Positions 60,801 to 64,000 of a stretch of DNA of 64,000 nt are shown in pieces. A model generated the notes under the pieces. The model searched no databases and had not been told where the DNA came from. It saw nothing but the letters and a program-made list of their open reading frames with translations. Within the stretch, counting starts at the first letter, position 1, and each line of letters begins with the position of its first letter. The position numbers and the translations under genes are program-made. The DNA lies in contig NZ_CP027712.1 in the NCBI RefSeq assembly GCF_003945765.1, forward strand, positions 496,001 to 560,000, given 5' to 3'. This stretch comes from Pseudomonas chlororaphis subsp. chlororaphis (GTDB lineage Bacteria; Pseudomonadota; Gammaproteobacteria; Pseudomonadales; Pseudomonadaceae).

Positions 60801-61815
60801 GGGCGCGGCTGTAGCGCGGGTGCAGGGCCGAGAGCTTGATCGAGATGCCCGGGCCTTCATAGATGCCACGACCGTGGGACGCCTTGCCGATCGAATGGAT
60901 GGCCTGCTCGTAGGACGCCAGGTATTTCTGCGCGTCGTGCTCGGTCAGTGCCGCTTCGCCGAGCATGTCGTAGGAGTAGCGGAAGCCCTTGGCTTCGAAC
61001 TTGCTCGCGTTGGCCAGGGCTTCGGCGATGGTTTCGCCGGTGACGAACTGCTCGCCCATCAGGCGCATGGCCATGTCGACGCCCTTGCGGATCATCGGCT
61101 CGCCGCTCTTGCCGATGATGCGGCTCAGGGACGAGGTCAGGCCGGCTTCGTTATGGGTGGCGACCAGCTTGCCGGTCAGCAGCAGGCCCCAGGTGGCGGC
61201 GTTGACGAACAGCGACGGGCTGTTGCCCAGGTGCGGCTGCCAGTTACCGGTGCTGATCTTGTCGCGGATCAGCGCGTCACGGGTGCCTTTGTCCGGAATC
61301 CGCAGCAGGGCTTCGGCCAGGCACATCAGGGCCACGCCTTCCTGGGACGACAGGGAGAATTCCTGCAGCAGGCCCTGGACGATACCGGCACGGCCGCCGG
61401 CGCTCTTCTGGTTGCGCAGTTTTTCGGCGATGGTCGCGGCCAGCTTGTTAGTGGCTTCGGCCATGGTGGCCGGCAGGCGCGCCTGCTCCAGCAGCATCGG
61501 CACCACTTCCGGTTCCGGGCGGCGGTAGGCGGCGGTGATCGAGGCGCGCAGCACCGATTGCGGCAGGATGCTTTCGGCGAATTCGAGGAAGCACTGGTGA
61601 GCGTGGTCGGTCTGCACTTCGCCAGCGTCATCGCCGTCGGTGCGGGTCGAACCGCTCAGCTCGGTCAGGGTTGCACCACCCTCGAGTTTTTCCAGGTAAT
61701 TGAAAATTGCCTGCTTGATCAGCCAGTGCGGCGTGCGATCGATCGAGGTTGCGGCAGCCTTCAGGCGTTCGCGGGTCGGGTCGTCGAGTTTGACCCCAAG
61801 GGTGGTGGTAGCCAT
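57862..61815 (-). CDS. putA: Trifunctional proline dehydrogenase / P5C dehydrogenase / repressor PutA
   Basis: PutA oxidises proline to P5C (FAD) and then to glutamate (NAD) and represses the put genes when proline is absent. The 1317 residues start MATTTLGVKLDDPTRERLKAAA, a ribbon-helix-helix domain (residues 1-47). A linker and the proline dehydrogenase barrel (about 240-570; RSRHRLMIRLVKGAYWD) follow. The aldehyde dehydrogenase domain (about 650-1120) has ETGGQNAMIVDSSAL and the catalytic cysteine in GQRCSALRVL; a C-terminal domain closes the protein. AGGAT is seven bases before the ATG at 61815; the 12-codon longer frame is not preferred. It is divergent from putP. Confidence 0.96.
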   Translation of the reverse strand: MATTTLGVKLDDPTRERLKAAATSIDRTPHWLIKQAIFNYLEKLEGGATLTELSGSTRTDGDDAGEVQTDHAHQCFLEFAESILPQSVLRASITAAYRRPEPEVVPMLLEQARLPATMAEATNKLAATIAEKLRNQKSAGGRAGIVQGLLQEFSLSSQEGVALMCLAEALLRIPDKGTRDALIRDKISTGNWQPHLGNSPSLFVNAATWGLLLTGKLVATHNEAGLTSSLSRIIGKSGEPMIRKGVDMAMRLMGEQFVTGETIAEALANASKFEAKGFRYSYDMLGEAALTEHDAQKYLASYEQAIHSIGKASHGRGIYEGPGISIKLSALHPRYSRAQYERVMDELYPRLLSLTLLAKQYDIGLNIDAEEADRLELSLDLLERLCFEPQLTGWNGIGFVIQAYQKRCPYVIDYVIDLARRSRHRLMIRLVKGAYWDSEIKRAQVEGLEGYPVYTRKVYTDVSYIACARKLLSVPEVIYPQFATHNAHTLSAIYHIAGQNYYPGQYEFQCLHGMGEPLYEQVVGKVADGKLNRPCRVYAPVGTHETLLAYLVRRLLENGANTSFVNRIADQSISIQELVADPVSQIEQMATLEGGFGLPHPRIPLPRDLYGSERANSAGIDMANEHRLASLSCALLATAHNHWKAAPMLGCASSSETPAPVLNPSDHRDVVGHVQEATVEDVDNAIQCALNAAPIWQATPPAERAAILERAADLMEGEIQPLMGLLAREAGKTFANAIAEVREAVDFLRYYAVQARNDFSNDAHRPLGPVVCISPWNFPLAIFSGQVAAALAAGNPVLAKPAEQTPLVAAQAVRLMLEAGIPEGVLQLLPGRGETVGARLVGDDRVKGVMFTGSTEVARLLQRNVAGRLDAQGRPIPLIAETGGQNAMIVDSSALTEQVVIDVVSSAFDSAGQRCSALRVLCLQEDSADRVIEMLKGAMAESRLGNPERLSVDIGPVIDAEAKAGIEKHIQAMRDKGRSVYQVAIADGEEVKRGTFVMPTLIELESFDELQREIFGPVLHVVRYKRKDIDQLIAQINASGYGLTLGVHTRIDETIAKVIDNVNAGNVYVNRNIVGAVVGVQPFGGEGLSGTGPKAGGPLYLYRLLSTRPTDAIEQSFARGDALNAPDVRLRDAMSKPLNALQAWADSNKLADLSALCVQFAAQSQSGVTRVLAGPTGERNSYAILPREHVLCLAEVEGDLLTQLAAVLAVGGSAIWPEGEPGKALYARLPAEVQARIQRVADWTKDDVVFDAVLHHGDSDQLRAVCQQVAKRAGAIVGVHGLSQGETSIALERLVIERALSVNTAAAGGNASLMTIG

Positions 61816-61887
61816 ATTTTTATCCTCATGTTTACCACGGTTGCGTGGCATCAGCTGGCGGCAAGATTAGCCGTGAGCTGAGAGAGG

Positions 61888-61903
61888 TGCAACCGGGTGC
61901 AAC
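61888..61903. promoter_or_regulatory. PutA operator pair, putA side
   Basis: TGCAAC (complement of GTTGCA) lies at 61888-61893 and 61898-61903, ten bases apart, i.e. the same face of the helix, 73 bases upstream of the putA start. GTTGCA is the known core bound by the PutA ribbon-helix-helix domain in E. coli. Confidence 0.7.
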
Positions 61904-62053
61904 CTGTTTTTTATCGGAATAATAGGCAGCTCATCAGGAATTAATTTCCGGTCCCTGGGCGGCGCTTCCGCTTGGTGCTTTTAATTCTGTCGCGATGTGT
62001 TTTTGCTCCAAAAAGGAGCAAAAACGGGGCGTTCGCCGGAAAAATCGCTTGGG

Positions 62054-62082
62054 TGCAACTTATTCTCGCGAAACAGGTTGCA
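62054..62082. promoter_or_regulatory. PutA operator pair, central
   Basis: TGCAAC at 62054-62059 and GTTGCA at 62077-62082 are inverted copies, 23 bases start to start. Confidence 0.65.
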
Positions 62083-62119
62083 CCTTCTTTGAATTGTTGA
62101 ATAGCATTCGCGCCCAAGG

Positions 62120-62125
62120 TGCAAC
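62120..62125. promoter_or_regulatory. PutA operator, putP side
   Basis: A fifth TGCAAC, in the extended context AGGTGCAACC, about 150 bases upstream of putP. Confidence 0.6.
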
Positions 62126-62276
62126 CGGTCCTCGAGGCCGGTTCATCGGCTGGTGGCTTTCCTGGGGAAACATCAGTCATAAATGCGCGGAGTACCCAAC
62201 CGTCTCTCAGACGTAGTCGTTTGAGAGCGGTGGTGCTGACCGCCGCTACATAAAAACAAAGCCAGGGCGTAACTCA

Positions 62277-63761
62277 ATGAGTGCAAGCAATCCAACCTTG
62301 ATCACGTTCGTGATCTACATCGCAGCTATGGTGCTGATCGGCTTCATGGCCTATCGCTCTACCAACAACCTTTCTGACTACATCCTCGGTGGCCGCAGCC
62401 TGGGTAGCGTGGTGACCGCGCTTTCCGCCGGTGCTTCCGACATGAGCGGCTGGTTGCTGATGGGCCTGCCGGGCGCCATCTACATGTCCGGCCTGTCCGA
62501 GAGCTGGATCGCCATCGGCCTGATCGTCGGTGCCTACCTGAACTGGCTGTTCGTCGCCGGTCGTCTGCGAGTACAAACCGAACACAACGGCGATGCATTG
62601 ACGCTGCCGGACTATTTCTCCAGCCGCTTCGAGGACAAGAGCGGGCTGCTGCGGATCATCTCCGCGATCGTGATCCTGGTGTTCTTCACCATTTACTGCG
62701 CTTCCGGCATCGTCGCCGGTGCCCGTCTGTTCGAAAGCACCTTCGGCATGCCTTACGAGACCGCCCTGTGGGCCGGTGCCGCGGCGACCATCGCCTACAC
62801 CTTCGTCGGTGGTTTCCTGGCGGTGAGCTGGACCGACACCGTACAAGCCACCCTGATGATCTTCGCCCTGCTGCTGACGCCGATCATCGTGCTGCTGGCC
62901 ACCGGTGGCGTCGACACCACCTTCCTGGCGATCGAAGCCCAGGACCCAAGCAACTTCGACATGCTGAAAAACACCACCTTCATCGGCATCATCTCGCTGA
63001 TGGGCTGGGGGCTGGGCTACTTCGGCCAGCCGCACATCCTGGCACGCTTCATGGCCGCGGATTCGGTCAAGTCGATCGCCAATGCCCGTCGTATCTCCAT
63101 GACCTGGATGATCCTGTGCCTGGGCGGCACCGTGGCCGTGGGCTTCTTCGGTATCGCCTACTTCTCGGCGCACCCGGAAGTGGCCGGTCCCGTGACCGAG
63201 AACCACGAGCGGGTGTTCATTGAGCTGGCCAAGATCCTGTTCAACCCATGGATCGCCGGTGTGCTGCTGTCGGCCATCCTGGCGGCGGTGATGAGCACCC
63301 TGAGCTGCCAGCTGCTGGTGTGCTCCAGTGCCCTGACCGAAGACTTCTACAAAGCCTTCCTGCGCAAGCACGCTTCCCAGCTGGAGCTGGTGTGGGTCGG
63401 TCGTGCAATGGTGCTGCTGGTTGCCCTGGTCGCCATCGCCATGGCCGCCAATCCGGAAAACCGCGTACTGGGCCTGGTTAGCTACGCCTGGGCCGGTTTC
63501 GGCGCAGCCTTCGGTCCTGTGGTGCTGATCTCGGTACTGTGGAAAGGCATGACCCGCGACGGCGCGCTGGCCGGCATCATCGTCGGCGCCGTGACTGTGA
63601 TCCTGTGGAAGCACTTCAATGTGCTGGGCCTGTACGAAATCATCCCGGGCTTCATCTTCGCCAGCCTGGCCATCCTGCTGGTGAGCAAGATGAGCGCACC
63701 GAGCGCCGGCATGGTCCAGCGTTTCGAGGCCGCCGAGAAAGACTACAAGCTCAACCACTGA
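62277..63761 (+). CDS. putP: Sodium/proline symporter
   Basis: PutP imports proline with Na+. The 494-residue protein has about 13 membrane helices of the SSS family: LGGRSLGSVVTALSAGASDMSGWLLMGLPGAIYMSGLSESWIAIGL in outline (Na+ site region after DMSGW), the R-x-R loop VAGRLRVQTEHNG, LPDYFSSRFEDKSGLLR, and GWGLGYFGQPHILARFMA. Length and motifs are normal. It is divergent from putA and probably controlled by PutA through the shared operators. Confidence 0.96.
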   Translation: MSASNPTLITFVIYIAAMVLIGFMAYRSTNNLSDYILGGRSLGSVVTALSAGASDMSGWLLMGLPGAIYMSGLSESWIAIGLIVGAYLNWLFVAGRLRVQTEHNGDALTLPDYFSSRFEDKSGLLRIISAIVILVFFTIYCASGIVAGARLFESTFGMPYETALWAGAAATIAYTFVGGFLAVSWTDTVQATLMIFALLLTPIIVLLATGGVDTTFLAIEAQDPSNFDMLKNTTFIGIISLMGWGLGYFGQPHILARFMAADSVKSIANARRISMTWMILCLGGTVAVGFFGIAYFSAHPEVAGPVTENHERVFIELAKILFNPWIAGVLLSAILAAVMSTLSCQLLVCSSALTEDFYKAFLRKHASQLELVWVGRAMVLLVALVAIAMAANPENRVLGLVSYAWAGFGAAFGPVVLISVLWKGMTRDGALAGIIVGAVTVILWKHFNVLGLYEIIPGFIFASLAILLVSKMSAPSAGMVQRFEAAEKDYKLNH

Positions 63762-63798
63762 TCGGGAGCCGCTGAGGCGCTAACCCTGCAGTGATTCG

Positions 63799-63832
63799 AA
63801 AAGCCCGCATTCCCTGGGATGCGGGCTTTTTT
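63799..63832 (+). terminator. Terminator of putP
   Basis: AAAAGCCCGCAT (63799-63810) and ATGCGGGCTTTT (63819-63830) with CCC/GGG extending the stem, then further T. Confidence 0.9.
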
Positions 63833-63921
63833 ATGGGCGTGCCTGCGCCGTGGAAGCTCCCGACACGACCTGACGCCGGCCGTGGCACAGGGTAAACTTC
63901 GCCCCCTGCGCAGGAGCAACC

Positions 63922-64000
63922 ATGAACTATCGTCACGCCTTCCACGCCGGCAACCACGCCGACGTCTTCAAACACCTGACCCTGACCCGCCTCATCGCCC
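63922..64000 (+). CDS. rlmJ: 23S rRNA (adenine2030-N6)-methyltransferase RlmJ, N-terminal fragment
   Basis: The last 79 bases encode MNYRHAFHAGNHADVFKHLT followed by LTRLIA, the conserved start of RlmJ (YhiR), which methylates A2030 of 23S rRNA. AGGAGC lies six bases upstream. The gene continues past the window edge. Confidence 0.88.
   Translation, partial: MNYRHAFHAGNHADVFKHLTLTRLIA

Larger units (their letters stand above)
61816..62276. other. 461-base putA-putP control region
   Basis: This AT-richer gap contains five copies of GTTGCA or its complement, in two pairs and a single site (61888-62125), plus leader sequence for putP from about 62130. No small gene is supported on either strand. 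Confidence 0.75.

Noticed and set aside
58909..61881. 990-codon plus-strand open frame opposite putA
   Set aside because: Fully inside the well-supported putA gene with no recognisable motifs.

Overview
The window is chromosomal DNA of a GC-rich gammaproteobacterium, almost certainly a fluorescent Pseudomonas (P. fluorescens / protegens / chlororaphis type). This rests on the gene order priA-rpmE, maeB, ponA, pilMNOPQ-aroK-aroB-(AAA/SPOR gene)-gltBD-hemE, on Pseudomonas-style protein sequences throughout, on two families of REP/REPIN-like intergenic palindromes, and on a PutA that carries a ribbon-helix-helix DNA-binding domain. No rRNA, tRNA, CRISPR array, insertion sequence or prophage was seen.

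Region 1 (1-24.5 kb) is conserved core genome: the start of priA, rpmE with a structured leader, a secreted nuclease-like protein, malic enzyme, divergent ponA and pilMNOPQ (type IV pilus assembly platform and secretin), the shikimate genes aroK and aroB, an AAA/SPOR membrane protein, glutamate synthase gltBD, hemE, a small OB-fold periplasmic protein, and a divergent MFS/LysR pair.

Region 2 (24.5-43.8 kb) is the accessory highlight: about 22 tightly packed minus-strand genes, most overlapping by 1-26 bases, forming an aryl polyene (APE) pigment cluster. They encode a ketosynthase plus chain-length factor, a second ketosynthase, a ketoreductase, a stand-alone dehydratase, an AMP-ligase fused to a second dehydratase, two acyl carrier proteins, an aromatic amino-acid ammonia-lyase, a thioesterase, a methyltransferase and a flavin enzyme with halogenase signatures. 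A glycosyltransferase, two acyltransferases, a LolA-like carrier, an MMPL/RND transporter, a CPA-type antiporter-like protein and several lipoproteins or secreted proteins complete it. The model is: the lyase and ligase supply the aryl starter, the type II synthase elongates it on the ACPs, tailoring enzymes methylate and perhaps halogenate it, the acyl/glycosyl transferases place it on a lipid, and the LolA/MMPL pair moves it to the outer membrane. A good sigma-70-like promoter with an overlapping palindrome lies upstream of the first gene.

Region 3 (44-64 kb) holds an orphan ParA ATPase, thioredoxin 2 (trxC), a higBA toxin-antitoxin pair with a repeated operator-like motif, selO, a large MscK-type mechanosensitive channel, a K+/H+ antiporter of the NhaP2 type, a chemoreceptor, a ZapA-like protein with a coiled-coil partner, an acyl-CoA dehydrogenase, the divergent proline genes putA and putP with five GTTGCA boxes between them, and the first codons of rlmJ.
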